Program-made: the position numbers and the translations under genes
From: Bacteroidales bacterium UBA4231
GTDB lineage: Bacteria; Bacteroidota; Bacteroidia; Bacteroidales; UBA932
DNA length: 64,000 bases
Reading direction: 5' to 3'
NCBI GenBank assembly: GCA_002396335.1
Contig: DGXN01000020.1
Location: 2,195-66,194 of the forward strand
Notes under the pieces: model-generated
Seen by the model: the letters and a program-made list of their open reading frames with translations, nothing else
Database searches by the model: none
Told to the model about the DNA's origin: nothing
Shown here: positions 33,754 through 43,104 of the stretch, one piece after another
Position numbering within the stretch: position 1 is the first letter of the stretch
Layout: every line of letters begins with the position of its first letter

Positions 33754-35685
33754 CTAGAACTGGAAGTAGATGAAGCTCTGGAGGTCGGCGGTGATGAACT
33801 GGAAGAAGAAGACGATGATCAGAACCACCACGACGGCCATCCAGCCCAGGGGCAGACGGGCAAAGGCAATCCGGTAACGGCGCTTGAAGCGTTCCGGGAG
33901 CCAGTGGATGATCATGCCGATGACAAACAGCAGCAGCACGGTCCGATGCTGCCAGGCCATTGCAGGCACCAGGGAAAGGTCCCAGGCCGACCCGATCTGA
34001 TTCACCATGTTCTTGGCGGTATTCCAGGCCTGCTCGTTGGCAAGGGCCGGGTCCAGGTTGGAACCGCTGCGGAAGAACAGCCGGGTGAAAGTGATGAACA
34101 CGAAGGTCTGGAAAATATCCCAGGCCCGGGAAATCCACCGGGCACGGGCCGACGGCAACCTGACCGGAATGACAACCCCCTTCGCGGTAAGCGCGGGCGC
34201 ATTCATGACGGCATCCTTCCCGAGGACTGCCCAGCGGTAAAAGAACTTCACCAGGGTCCCCGCAGCGAGAATCAGCAGCCATACCGTGAACATGTTCCAC
34301 ACCGGAGCGTGCGTCAGACGCATCAGCAGGGCGCTCGAAGCAAGGAAACCGTTGATAATGAGCAGCTTCATCAGCATGCTCCGCTTGGTCCAGATCTTAT
34401 AGATAACCATGCCGATGCCGTTGAGCCCGCCCCAGATCATGAAATTCCAGCTGGCACCGTGCCAGAGGCCGCCCAGCAGCATGGTATTCATGGAGTTGAT
34501 GTTGGTGGTGATGAGCTTGCGGTCTCCGGGGCGTTTCCAGGCCCAGAGGCCGATTCCGGCAGAGAGCACAAGCACCCCGAACGCCACCCACCAGCTTCCG
34601 CTGAGGAAAGAGCCGAAAACCGCTACGGCAATGATAATGATGTACGTGCCCGCCGTGGCGTTGCGGTTGCCGCCCAGGGGGATGTACAGGTAATCCCGGA
34701 GCCAGCGCGAAAGGGTCATGTGCCAGCGGCGCCAGAACTGCTGCGTGTTCACGGCCTTGTACGGCGAATCAAAGTTCTTCGGAAGGTAGAAGCCCATGAG
34801 CAGGGCCACGCCCGTGGCGATATCCGTGTAGCCGGAGAAATCGGCATACACTTGCAGGGAATAGCAGAAAAGGGCGCTGAGGTTCTCGAAACCGCTGTAC
34901 ATCAGCGGATTCTCGAACACGCGGTCGCAGAAATTGACGGCGAGATAGTCGGCCAGGATGAGCTTCTTCAGCAGGCCGTTCATGATCCAGAAGACAGCGA
35001 TGCCGAACCAGCGGCGGCTCAGGTTGTAGGGCTTATGCAACTGCGGGATGAACTCCGAGGCCCGCACGATGGGACCGGCCACCAGCTGCGGGAAAAAGCT
35101 CAGGTAGAAGCCGAAGTCCAGGAAGTTCTCCACCGGCGAAATCCTCCGCCGCTGCACGTCCACGATGTAACTCACCGCCTGGAACGTGAAGAAGGAGATG
35201 CCCACCGGGAGGATAATGGCGTCGACCCGGAAAAGGCTGGTGCCGGTAAGGATATTCAGCCATTCGCCCAGGACGTCGTGCACCTGCAGGTCCAGCCCCA
35301 GGAGGTTGTTCACGAAATCCGTCAGGAAGTACGCGTACTTGAAATACGCCAGGATTCCGAGGTCCACCACCACGCTGGCAAACGTGAGGGCCGACCGGCC
35401 TTTTTCCGACCGGATCCTGTGCAGCCACTTTGCCGCGAAGAAATTATAGACGATCACAAAGAGCAGCAGCGCCAGGAAGACACCGCTGGTCTTGTAATAG
35501 AAGAACAGCGAAAACGCAAAGAGATAGCCGTTTCTCAGGAGCACCTTCGAATGCAGCAGCGAGAATCCGGCAAAAACGATGGCGAAAAAGGCCCAGAAAT
35601 AGAACTGGGTAAACAGCAGCGGATGGGCCTGGTCAAAGGAGAACAGGCTCACGAAAAAATCGCGTATGATGTCCCAGATGGTCAT
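33754..35685 (-). CDS. MBOAT family O-acyltransferase (AlgI-like)
   Basis: 643 aa, polytopic membrane protein with about a dozen hydrophobic segments. The MBOAT signatures are ILPVGISFFTFQ, WRRWHMTLSRWLRDYLYIPLGGN and the catalytic-His motif GGLWHGASWNF. It is longer than AlgI (about 500 aa), with extra hydrophobic segments between the GGN and LWHG motifs and at the C-terminus. Such proteins pass acyl groups across the membrane to extracytoplasmic SGNH transferases. It overlaps the upstream SGNH gene by 4 bp, so the three genes form one acylation unit. Confidence 0.9.
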   Translation of the reverse strand: MTIWDIIRDFFVSLFSFDQAHPLLFTQFYFWAFFAIVFAGFSLLHSKVLLRNGYLFAFSLFFYYKTSGVFLALLLFVIVYNFFAAKWLHRIRSEKGRSALTFASVVVDLGILAYFKYAYFLTDFVNNLLGLDLQVHDVLGEWLNILTGTSLFRVDAIILPVGISFFTFQAVSYIVDVQRRRISPVENFLDFGFYLSFFPQLVAGPIVRASEFIPQLHKPYNLSRRWFGIAVFWIMNGLLKKLILADYLAVNFCDRVFENPLMYSGFENLSALFCYSLQVYADFSGYTDIATGVALLMGFYLPKNFDSPYKAVNTQQFWRRWHMTLSRWLRDYLYIPLGGNRNATAGTYIIIIAVAVFGSFLSGSWWVAFGVLVLSAGIGLWAWKRPGDRKLITTNINSMNTMLLGGLWHGASWNFMIWGGLNGIGMVIYKIWTKRSMLMKLLIINGFLASSALLMRLTHAPVWNMFTVWLLILAAGTLVKFFYRWAVLGKDAVMNAPALTAKGVVIPVRLPSARARWISRAWDIFQTFVFITFTRLFFRSGSNLDPALANEQAWNTAKNMVNQIGSAWDLSLVPAMAWQHRTVLLLFVIGMIIHWLPERFKRRYRIAFARLPLGWMAVVVVLIIVFFFQFITADLQSFIYFQF

Positions 35686-36866
35686 TTCCGGCGTTCATAA
35701 TAGCTGTCCATGATGGCGTCGAACAGCAAGTCTCCGATGAGCCGGTAGCCTTCCGTCGTAAAATGCACCTTGTCACCCTGGGCCAGGCCGGCTTCCTGCC
35801 AGCGGGCCATGGAACCGGCGCCGCCCATGACCGCATACCAGTCCCAGAACACGCCGGCACACTCGCGGGCGAGTTCGGCAAAAGCAGCCTCAACAGCCTC
35901 CGTATGGGGGTTGACGCCGCGGCGGTACCAGCTGTCGTTGATTCCGCTGAACAGGATGGCGCAGCGGGGATTCACTTTCCGCACGGCCTTCACCAGGTCG
36001 CGGTAACGGGCTTTGAACCGGGCCGGATCAAAATCGGCCCCTTGGATGTCATTGATGCCGATGGAGAAAATCACCAGATCCGGCATGACGCGGCGAAGGT
36101 CCCGTTCCCAGTTTTCGCAGCGGAGCCAGGAAGTGGTGGCGGCGCCGTTGACGCCGGCCTCCGACAACGTGAAACCGCCGCCCGGACGGTCCAGGTACAG
36201 GCCCCGGAGCGTATAAGACCCTTTCCCTTCAAAGGCCACTTGCACCCAGTCGGTGTAATACGGCAGGTCAAAATGGCCTTTCACGCCCCGCAGCGTGTCT
36301 TTTTTATTGAGCAGCAGGACGGGTTCCAGGCTTCCTTCGCCCAACAGGTCCACCTTGTTGAACGTATAGCGGTGCTGCAGCATCCGGGCCTCCCGGGGCA
36401 GCAGGTCCACCACTACCCGGGCCGACGTATCCTGCGCCGTCACCGCCATGCCGGTAAGGCCGAGTTCCACCCCGCCCGGCTTGAGGCAGGTCACGCTCTC
36501 CCAATTCCCCGAATAGGACGAGGAATAGCTCACGGGCGTGTTGGTGCCGGCCGCGGAGAACGGAAAAACCAGTCCCCTGCCTCCGTCCATGCCGTATCGC
36601 AGGCTCAGGAAATGCGTGCGGAGCCGGTCGCTCAGGGTCCCGCCCTGTACATGCGACCCTCCCACGTGGAGCACCCGCACGTCACCGCCGCCTGTCAGCA
36701 GCAGGGTATCCAGCTTCCGGAAAAAGATGTCGAGGGTGGGAGAACTGCCGGCCGGCTTCTGAAGGGAGTTCAGGTCGGCGCGGATAAAGGGGTAATGGGT
36801 GGCCCGGCGGCCTGCGAAAGAAACCGTCGGTGCGATAAGCAACATTATGAGAATCAGGCGCTTCAT
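35682..36866 (-). CDS. Secreted SGNH/GDSL-type hydrolase or acyltransferase (second)
   Basis: 394 aa with a signal peptide (MKRLILIMLLIAPTVSFAG). VLHVGGSHVQGG is the block I equivalent (Ser in place of the GDS context), SIGINDIQ is block III and DKVHFTTEGY supplies the catalytic Asp and His. Translationally coupled to MBOAT, it probably transfers or removes O-acetyl groups on a periplasmic or surface polymer. It overlaps the first SGNH gene by 4 bp. Confidence 0.82.
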   Translation of the reverse strand: MKRLILIMLLIAPTVSFAGRRATHYPFIRADLNSLQKPAGSSPTLDIFFRKLDTLLLTGGGDVRVLHVGGSHVQGGTLSDRLRTHFLSLRYGMDGGRGLVFPFSAAGTNTPVSYSSSYSGNWESVTCLKPGGVELGLTGMAVTAQDTSARVVVDLLPREARMLQHRYTFNKVDLLGEGSLEPVLLLNKKDTLRGVKGHFDLPYYTDWVQVAFEGKGSYTLRGLYLDRPGGGFTLSEAGVNGAATTSWLRCENWERDLRRVMPDLVIFSIGINDIQGADFDPARFKARYRDLVKAVRKVNPRCAILFSGINDSWYRRGVNPHTEAVEAAFAELARECAGVFWDWYAVMGGAGSMARWQEAGLAQGDKVHFTTEGYRLIGDLLFDAIMDSYYERRK

Positions 36867-38296
36867 GGTCTCATTGCCTGTTGGACTCTCTCTGCGGGAA
36901 GGGTTTTGCGCAGCTGGTAGAAGTCGTAATACGTCAGGAGCGAACGGCTCAGGGCGTCGCCCACTTTCTCAGCGCCGGCAGGGGTGAAGTGAATGTAATC
37001 CGGCCCTGCATAGGGCGGTTTGTGCCGCACCCACTGGGTCATGGAATTCTCGCCGCCCATCATGCGGTAGAGGTCCCAGTAGGCGGCATTGTTGCTAAGC
37101 ACAGTCGACTTCAGGGAATCCACCAGTTCCGGAAGGCGGGGCCAGGTGACCACGCGGCCGTTCACGCTCTTCCCCATGTCGGACGGGCCGATGAACAGGA
37201 TCTGCGCCTGGGGCGCCACTTCATGGAAGTATTGGATCTGCCGGGCGATCTGCTCCTGATACTGCTCGATGACCTTGGTGCTCCGGGCCACGGGCATATA
37301 GTTTCCGCCGAACTGAAGGATGACAAGACGGGTGTCCGTAAGGGTGAAACTGTCGGCCATCAGCGGCTTGGAGATGCGGGTGAAAATGGTTCCTGAACAG
37401 CCCCGGAGCGGGATATTGTCCACGGCGACGCCGCCCGTACCGTCGGCCCCAAGGGCATAAATCTCAGCGCTGCCCTTGAAGCTGAGGACCACTTTCTCCA
37501 CCGGACGGGAGAACTCCCAGGTCAGGAGGATGACACCGCTTTCCGACGTCTCTTTCACGGGTGCCGGACGGAGGGTGTCGGAGACGGCGCGGACGGAGAA
37601 ATCGGCCGACGGGCGACCCGCCAGCACACTGATTCGCTGGAAGGTCTTCACTCCCTCCCGGGCCGACTTGTTGCGCGTGCCGCGGAGGGTCACGGTGCCG
37701 CCGCCCGAGAGCTGGACCACCTGCGCCAGGAGGCCGTAGCGGTTATGCCCCGCCCGGACGGTGGTGGAGTCGCCGTACATGGTGTACTGCACGAATCCGC
37801 CGGACGCCGACCGCTGGATACTGGCCGACGGAACATTCCCGATCACCGGGAAAAAGCCGGTGCCGATGCCTCCGAAACGGTCCTGCAGGGCCTCGCGAAG
37901 ATCCTGCGAGATACGGTCCATTTCCAGCTGAGAGTCGCCGTAATGAGCGACACGTACCACCCGGTCCTGGCTGTCGGCCTGCTCCATCTGGCGGAAGAGC
38001 GGGTCGAAGAAGCGGTAATTGTCGGCCGGAAGGTAGATCCGGTCCGGATTGGTGTAAAAGAAGTCGTGGTAATACTGCAGCGTGTCGGATTCCATGCGGA
38101 AGCGGCTTTGAACGGTCTGCAGCACGGAATCTACGTCTACTTTGGCCTCCCGGGCGTCACGCAGGGTACGCTGGTAGGAGGCGAAGCGAAGGGTCAGGGG
38201 CCCGACAGGCACGCCGTCGGCAGGGACGGTGAGCCAGAGGACGCCAAGGAGGGCGAAAACGCCCAGAAGCCACATCAGAACTTGTCTTGCTTTCAT
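36863..38296 (-). CDS. SGNH/GDSL-type protein, membrane-anchored (first)
   Basis: 477 aa with one N-terminal membrane segment (about residues 7-25). HYGDSQLEMDR is block I with the nucleophilic Ser, FGGNYMPV takes the block III position and DYIHFTPAGAEKV has the catalytic Asp-x-x-His. A middle beta-rich domain (about 190-330) may bind the polymer. It lies 3 bp after the GH13 gene. Two SGNH proteins plus one MBOAT resemble the AlgI/AlgJ/AlgX and PatA/PatB arrangements, which is family knowledge; the acceptor glycan here is unknown. Confidence 0.82.
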   Translation of the reverse strand: MKARQVLMWLLGVFALLGVLWLTVPADGVPVGPLTLRFASYQRTLRDAREAKVDVDSVLQTVQSRFRMESDTLQYYHDFFYTNPDRIYLPADNYRFFDPLFRQMEQADSQDRVVRVAHYGDSQLEMDRISQDLREALQDRFGGIGTGFFPVIGNVPSASIQRSASGGFVQYTMYGDSTTVRAGHNRYGLLAQVVQLSGGGTVTLRGTRNKSAREGVKTFQRISVLAGRPSADFSVRAVSDTLRPAPVKETSESGVILLTWEFSRPVEKVVLSFKGSAEIYALGADGTGGVAVDNIPLRGCSGTIFTRISKPLMADSFTLTDTRLVILQFGGNYMPVARSTKVIEQYQEQIARQIQYFHEVAPQAQILFIGPSDMGKSVNGRVVTWPRLPELVDSLKSTVLSNNAAYWDLYRMMGGENSMTQWVRHKPPYAGPDYIHFTPAGAEKVGDALSRSLLTYYDFYQLRKTLPAERVQQAMRP

Positions 38297-38299
38297 CTT

Positions 38300-40171
38300 C
38301 TATCTGTCAAACTCCACTACTAACGTGCTGTACGGCTCCACCTCTGTATTGTCCGTTATCAGCTGGGTTTCTCCCGTAAGGACATTCCGGCCCACCAGCA
38401 GGCTTTCCGTCATTTCCTGATACCGGGTCCACGGGACTTTGCAGGCCTCCGGGGAATTGTTCACAAACACGAACACCACGTCCGTGTCGTTATAGCGGAA
38501 ATAGCCATAGGTATTGTTCTGCGGCAGGAAGTGGAGGGTTTTTCCGCTATGGATGACTTCCTTGTCCCTGCGCCAGCGGAAAAGGGTGCTGGCGTAGTTG
38601 TAGAGGTCCGCGGCGTGGGTGTAGGCGGTGTCGGCCCTGGCTTTTTCACGGCCTTCGGGGGTGAAGAGGTTCACCCGGTCGCCGGCCCAGCCGCCCGGGA
38701 AATCCATCCGGAGACGGCCGTCGTCGCGTTTGGGATTGCCGGTGGCGAACATCATCTCGTCCCCGTAGAACAGCTGCGGGATACCGCGGAGCGTAGCAAG
38801 GAGGGTATACGCTATCTTCATCTTCCGGGGATCCCGGCCGAAGGTGTCGGCCACGCGGGCCACGTCGTGGTTGGAGAGGAAGATCAGGATGTTCGAAAGG
38901 TCCTTATACAGGAAGTCGTGGGACAGGGCGTTGTACACGTCCAGGATGTCGCCGCCCTGCTTCTTTCGGCCATGAGGGGCCTCCAGTGCGTCGGAAATGG
39001 CCTTCTGGAGAGGGAAATCCATGACGGTGGGAAGGTGGGAGTCAAAGCCGTCCAGATTGGGATGTCCGGCCTGCCAGTAGGCAACCCGGTCGGGGTCCGT
39101 GGTCCAGTTTTCGCCCACGATATTCAGCCAGGGGTATTCGTCCCGCACGGCCTTGGCCCAGGCGGCCATGGGCTCTTTCTCATTGTAGTACCAGGTGTCC
39201 ACCCGGAAACCGTCCAGGCCGGAGAACTCGACCCACCAGACGGCCCACTGCTGGAAGTATTTCAGCACAAAGGGATTCCCGAGGTTCATGTCCGGCATGG
39301 ACGGGACAAACCAGCCCGCTTCCATGACGGTTCTGTCGGCCTGGGAAGCGTTCGGGTCCATGGCGATGGACATCTGGTGATTGGTGTTCACGTAGGGGGC
39401 GTTCATGTGCACCCAGTCCGGGAACGGGAGGTCCTGCATCCACCAGTGTTCGGTGCTGCAATGGTTGGTGACCACGTCCATCACAATCTTGAGCCCTTTG
39501 CGGTGCGCCTGCTGCACGTATTCGCGGTACAGGCCGTTGCTGCCGAAGCGGGGGTCGATGTGGTAGTAGTCGGTGCAGGCGTAGCCGTGGTAGGAGCCCC
39601 GGGAGGCGTTGTCCTCCAGCAGCGGGGTGCACCAGATGGCCGTGGCGCCCAGGTCACGGATGTAGTCCAGGTGATCGATGATTCCGCGAAGGTCTCCGCC
39701 GTGGCGGGCGCCGGGGTTCTTCCGGTTGGGTTTTTCCACCGTGACATCCGTGCTGTCAATGGACGGGTCGCCGTCCGAGAAACGGTCCGGGACGATGAGG
39801 TACAGAAGGTCGGCCGATGAGAAGCTGCGGCGGCGTTCCCGGCTCCGCTCAGCGAAGGTGTAAGGCATGCGGAACTCGGTTTTTCCTTTGCGGAAAACCA
39901 GTTCGCAGGTGCCTGGGCGGGTGTTTTTCCCGACGGCGATGTCCACGAAGAGGTAATTGGGACTCTCCGCCTTGTGGACGGCGGTTACCTTCACACCATT
40001 CAGCCCTTCGGCCGTGACGTCGAAGGCGCCGATACCGGGGCCCTGCACCATGAGCTGGAGCGGGGTGTTCATGCCCACCCACCAGGACAGGGGTTCGATG
40101 TGGCGGACGGGTTCCTCGGCGGCGGCGGAAAGTGAAAGGGCCAGGGCGGCGGACATCATGAGTCTTCGCAT
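38300..40171 (-). CDS. GH13 alpha-amylase family, SusA/neopullulanase-like
   Basis: 623 aa with a signal peptide (MRRLMMSAALALSLSAAAEE). An N-terminal beta domain precedes the barrel with DVVTNHCS, GFRVDTWYYN (nucleophile Asp), IVGENW (acid/base Glu) and FLSNHDVAR (third Asp). It is followed by a C-terminal beta domain with a high-glycine NNTYGYFRYN segment. It probably cleaves maltodextrins or pullulan in the periplasm. It starts 3 bp after GH31, with which it would act on alpha-glucan. Confidence 0.92.
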   Translation of the reverse strand: MRRLMMSAALALSLSAAAEEPVRHIEPLSWWVGMNTPLQLMVQGPGIGAFDVTAEGLNGVKVTAVHKAESPNYLFVDIAVGKNTRPGTCELVFRKGKTEFRMPYTFAERSRERRRSFSSADLLYLIVPDRFSDGDPSIDSTDVTVEKPNRKNPGARHGGDLRGIIDHLDYIRDLGATAIWCTPLLEDNASRGSYHGYACTDYYHIDPRFGSNGLYREYVQQAHRKGLKIVMDVVTNHCSTEHWWMQDLPFPDWVHMNAPYVNTNHQMSIAMDPNASQADRTVMEAGWFVPSMPDMNLGNPFVLKYFQQWAVWWVEFSGLDGFRVDTWYYNEKEPMAAWAKAVRDEYPWLNIVGENWTTDPDRVAYWQAGHPNLDGFDSHLPTVMDFPLQKAISDALEAPHGRKKQGGDILDVYNALSHDFLYKDLSNILIFLSNHDVARVADTFGRDPRKMKIAYTLLATLRGIPQLFYGDEMMFATGNPKRDDGRLRMDFPGGWAGDRVNLFTPEGREKARADTAYTHAADLYNYASTLFRWRRDKEVIHSGKTLHFLPQNNTYGYFRYNDTDVVFVFVNNSPEACKVPWTRYQEMTESLLVGRNVLTGETQLITDNTEVEPYSTLVVEFDR

Positions 40172-40174
40172 GGC

Positions 40175-42559
40175 TTAGAGTTTAATGCTTACCTTTGCGG
40201 CCTTCCCGGCGGCATGTTCGGGGAGACGGACCACAGCCTCGCGGACTGCGGCGTCGAAACTGCATTCCAGGGCGGCTCCGTCCAGCGTGGCCGAAGGACA
40301 GCGGTCCACGCCGCCCAGCACCAGCGTCAGCACGCGGGTGTCGGCCATTCCTTTATAGGACCCTTCACGGGGGCCGATTTCCACGGTCAGCGTGCTTCCC
40401 GTGGCGTTTTTGCTGATACGGGTGGTGGCAAAGTCGGTGGGATAGGCCTGGGACTCGCCGTCGTCTTCATAGTGGACGCAGGTGCTGCGGCCCTTGCCGG
40501 GGGCGATGTAGATGCGCCAGGCATTGGTGGCCTCCTGCAGGTTCTGGATGCCTTCGTGCGCCAGCGGGATGATGGCGCCCGCCTTCACGAACCAGGCATT
40601 CTCCGAAATGGTGTAACGGAGTTTCTGCACCGTTCCGCCGGGCAGCATCTTGTGGTGGGCCATGTCGTACCACTGGGTGCCGGCAGGGAGCCATACATCG
40701 CGGCGGGAGGTACCGTCGGCCCCCATGGGTTCGCAGATGGTGGCGGCGAGGATCCGGTCGCCGAAGAAGTATTCCTGTTTCCAGGTGTAAGCCTCGGAGA
40801 CATCCGGATACTCATAGTAGAGCGGACGGCACAGGGAAATGCCCGTTTCATAGGCTTCGCGGGCCATGTCGTAGATGTACGGCGTCAGGGCATAGCGGAG
40901 TTCGAGGGCGTCTTTCATGTACTCGTAGTGGTCAGGGAACATCCAGATGCGGCGCTCGAACAGGGCGCTGCGGGTGCTGTGGGTCTTGAAAATGGGCGAG
41001 AACACGCCGTACTGGAGCCAGCGGGTGAACAGCTCCGGGTCGGTGGCTTCTTCCTTGGGCTGCCAGTGGCCGCCCAGGTCGTGGCCCCAGTAGCCGTACA
41101 GGACATTGGAGGCCGTGGCAGTGAATTCCGGCAGGTAGCCCAGCACTTCCCATTTGATCTGGGTGTCGCCGGAGAAGCCCAGCTGATAGCGATGGCTGCC
41201 CAGGCCGCCCCAGCGGTGGTAAATCATGGGACGGGGGGACTCGTCGGCCTTCAGGCCCTTGGCCATGCGCACTTTGTCGTTGAAGAAGATATGGTTGATC
41301 CAGAAAGTGTTGCTCAGGCCTTTCACGTATCGGCTTTCCTTGTACTGCTGCCAGTCCAGCCACCAGAAATCCACGCCCTGCTTCTCCAGCGGGTGGATGA
41401 TGGAGTTGAAGTAAGCGTCGGCCCAGGCCTGCTGGTCCATGCGGTAAGGGACGGAGGCGTGGTAGCCGGGTTTGGCCGGGCCGCCGTAAATCTCTTCGCC
41501 GCCTTTGTAGACATACCCTTCGGGGCCGTCGTAGTCCGTGGTGCGGGAGAGATAGTCCTTCACGAAGGCCGGATACACCTTCTCACGCGGGATGATGCCC
41601 ACGGCGGGATGCAGGTTCAGGGACGTCTTTAGGTGGAGGCTGTGCACCTCGCCCAGGAAGCCTTCCGGGTCTGCGATCAGGTCCTGGTTCCAGGTGTAGC
41701 CGGTCCAGCCGATGCCTTCGCCGTGATCGTCGCGGCAGCCGCGGCGGGCGGCGCCTTCCCACACCTCATGCCATTCCATATCGATGACCATCACATCGAT
41801 GGGAAGCTGGCGCTTACGGAACTCGTAGCCCAGGGCGAGGAACTCGTCGTCCGTGTAAGGCCAGTACTTGCTCCACCAGTAACCGAAGACAAACTTCGGG
41901 GGCAGAGGGATGCGGCCGGCAACTTTGGCATAATCGGCCAAAGCGGCCTTGTAGTCGTGTCCGTAGGCGAAAAGATAGAGGTCCTTTACATTTTCTGACG
42001 GGCGCTCCGCCACCCAGGAGCCCCAGTCGGAGTCGTCCTTGACAAACAGATGACGCGTGCTCTCGTCCACGATGGCCCAGCCGTCGCGCGACAGGATACC
42101 GGGTTCCATCGGGTCCGTATAATTGATATGCTCCGGTCCCGAGCATCCGTCCAGCGTGCGGGCCGTACCCATCAGATTGGCCGATGCGTCGGCCCCAGGG
42201 GTCCAGGTGACCGTTTTCCCGTTCAGGCGGAAACTGGCGCTGAGGTTGCCGGGCGTGAATTCGCCTCCCTTGTACACCAGCGTAAGGGCCTTGGTCTTGA
42301 TGGTGACGCCGCTGCCGCTGTGCTTGACCGTGAACTGGGGCACCGGAAGATTGCGGTTCACGATAGCCAGTGTGGCATTGTCCTCAAATACGCCCTCCGG
42401 GCTCCACTCCATGCGGATGAGCCGGTCGGTCAGGACGGTGAAACGGGCCTGTCCGGCCTTCACTACCGCCGCCGGATTGGCCACGGGATTGTCTTCTGCA
42501 AATGCCAGGACGCCCGAAAGCGCCATCCATCCGGCAAGAACCATGATCAGTCTTTTCAT
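40175..42559 (-). CDS. GH31 alpha-glycosidase, secreted
   Basis: 794 aa from the ATG at 42559 that begins the signal peptide (MKRLIMVLAGWMALSGVLAF). The frame is open about 300 bp further upstream, but only through repeat DNA beyond the promoter. The barrel has WWSKYWPYTDDE, VMVIDMEWH, DFWWLDWQQ (nucleophile Asp) and GFSGDTQIKWE (acid/base Asp). It is followed by ISENAWFVKAGAIIPLA and the proximal and distal beta domains. The nucleophile region differs from the common WxDMNE, so activity other than plain alpha-glucosidase is possible. It heads the GH31-GH13-SGNH-SGNH-MBOAT operon. Confidence 0.93.
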   Translation of the reverse strand: MKRLIMVLAGWMALSGVLAFAEDNPVANPAAVVKAGQARFTVLTDRLIRMEWSPEGVFEDNATLAIVNRNLPVPQFTVKHSGSGVTIKTKALTLVYKGGEFTPGNLSASFRLNGKTVTWTPGADASANLMGTARTLDGCSGPEHINYTDPMEPGILSRDGWAIVDESTRHLFVKDDSDWGSWVAERPSENVKDLYLFAYGHDYKAALADYAKVAGRIPLPPKFVFGYWWSKYWPYTDDEFLALGYEFRKRQLPIDVMVIDMEWHEVWEGAARRGCRDDHGEGIGWTGYTWNQDLIADPEGFLGEVHSLHLKTSLNLHPAVGIIPREKVYPAFVKDYLSRTTDYDGPEGYVYKGGEEIYGGPAKPGYHASVPYRMDQQAWADAYFNSIIHPLEKQGVDFWWLDWQQYKESRYVKGLSNTFWINHIFFNDKVRMAKGLKADESPRPMIYHRWGGLGSHRYQLGFSGDTQIKWEVLGYLPEFTATASNVLYGYWGHDLGGHWQPKEEATDPELFTRWLQYGVFSPIFKTHSTRSALFERRIWMFPDHYEYMKDALELRYALTPYIYDMAREAYETGISLCRPLYYEYPDVSEAYTWKQEYFFGDRILAATICEPMGADGTSRRDVWLPAGTQWYDMAHHKMLPGGTVQKLRYTISENAWFVKAGAIIPLAHEGIQNLQEATNAWRIYIAPGKGRSTCVHYEDDGESQAYPTDFATTRISKNATGSTLTVEIGPREGSYKGMADTRVLTLVLGGVDRCPSATLDGAALECSFDAAVREAVVRLPEHAAGKAAKVSIKL

Positions 42560-42579
42560 ATCATTTGTGTTAGAGAACA

Positions 42580-42610
42580 CAAAAATACAAAAAAATGCCG
42601 CACGTGCAAA
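42580..42610 (-). promoter_or_regulatory. Promoter of the GH31 operon
   Basis: The minus-strand -7 box TATTTTTG (42580-42587) and -33 TTTG (42607-42610) are exactly 19 bp apart, a full match to the Bacteroidota consensus. The leader is about 15-20 nt. Confidence 0.75.
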
Positions 42611-42629
42611 AAGGAGTGAGGTTCCACTT

Positions 42630-42876
42630 GGCGCAGGTGCCAACCTAAAATGGCGCAGGTTGTCTCCGCTCTTGGCGCAGGCCCCAGCCCAAATGGCGCA
42701 GGTTGTCCCCGCTCTTGGCGCAGGCCCCAGCCTGAATGGCGCAGGTGCGTTTTTATGGCCAGGGCCTGCGCCGCAAAATGCCATTCTACGCTCTCCAATG
42801 GCGCAGGCTCCCCACCCAAAATCGCACCTGCGCCAAATCTGCAGACACCTGCACCAAATAACCAAACACCTGCGCT
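42630..42876. repeat. Phased array of GGCGCAGG repeats upstream of the GH31 promoter
   Basis: GGCGCAGG occurs in direct orientation starting at 42630, 42652, 42674, 42695, 42717, 42738 and 42800. It occurs inverted (CCTGCGCC or one mismatch) at 42765, 42827, 42848 and 42869. Most spacings are 21-22 bp, two helical turns. Two 43-bp units (about 42648-42690 and 42691-42733) are almost identical. The array lies just upstream of the GH31 promoter in a 545-bp gene-free gap (42560-43104). The stretch 42880-43030 shows nothing else recognisable. Confidence 0.8.
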
Positions 42877-43033
42877 ACACTCTGTATACACTACTCCTGC
42901 ACATACACCGTATGTACACAAAAACGGCCATACAAGTCACTCTGCGTGTACATACACCCAACGATGCCCAGCGGAGAGTGGAACCACCGCAAAAACCGTG
43001 ACACCTAAGTAACTAAATCACAATAAGATACAA

Positions 43034-43066
43034 GAATCGCCTACGGCAAAAAGCCGGAGGCGATTT
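43034..43066 (-). terminator. Hairpin terminating the GH18/SusCD operon
   Basis: AATCGCCT with CGGC pairs with GCCG and AGGCGATT around a 5-nt loop. It lies about 40 bp past the stop of the last lipoprotein gene. It is nearly the same hairpin as 17670-17704 and probably ends the large operon, though no long T-run follows. Confidence 0.55.
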
Positions 43067-43104
43067 CAGGAAAACACTGAGTGTCAGTTGGTTAGGTGTC
43101 AGGG

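Noticed and set aside
42560-42865. N-terminal extension of the GH31 protein
   Set aside because: It runs through the promoter and repeat array, and the signal peptide starts at 42559.
42630-42876. CRISPR array
   Set aside because: Repeats are 8 bp, occur in both orientations, and 21-22-bp periods leave no room for spacers; no cas genes are present.
42650-43012. 120-codon plus-strand ORF over the GGCGCAGG array
   Set aside because: Its low-complexity product is an effect of the repeats; it has no start signal or similarity to known folds.
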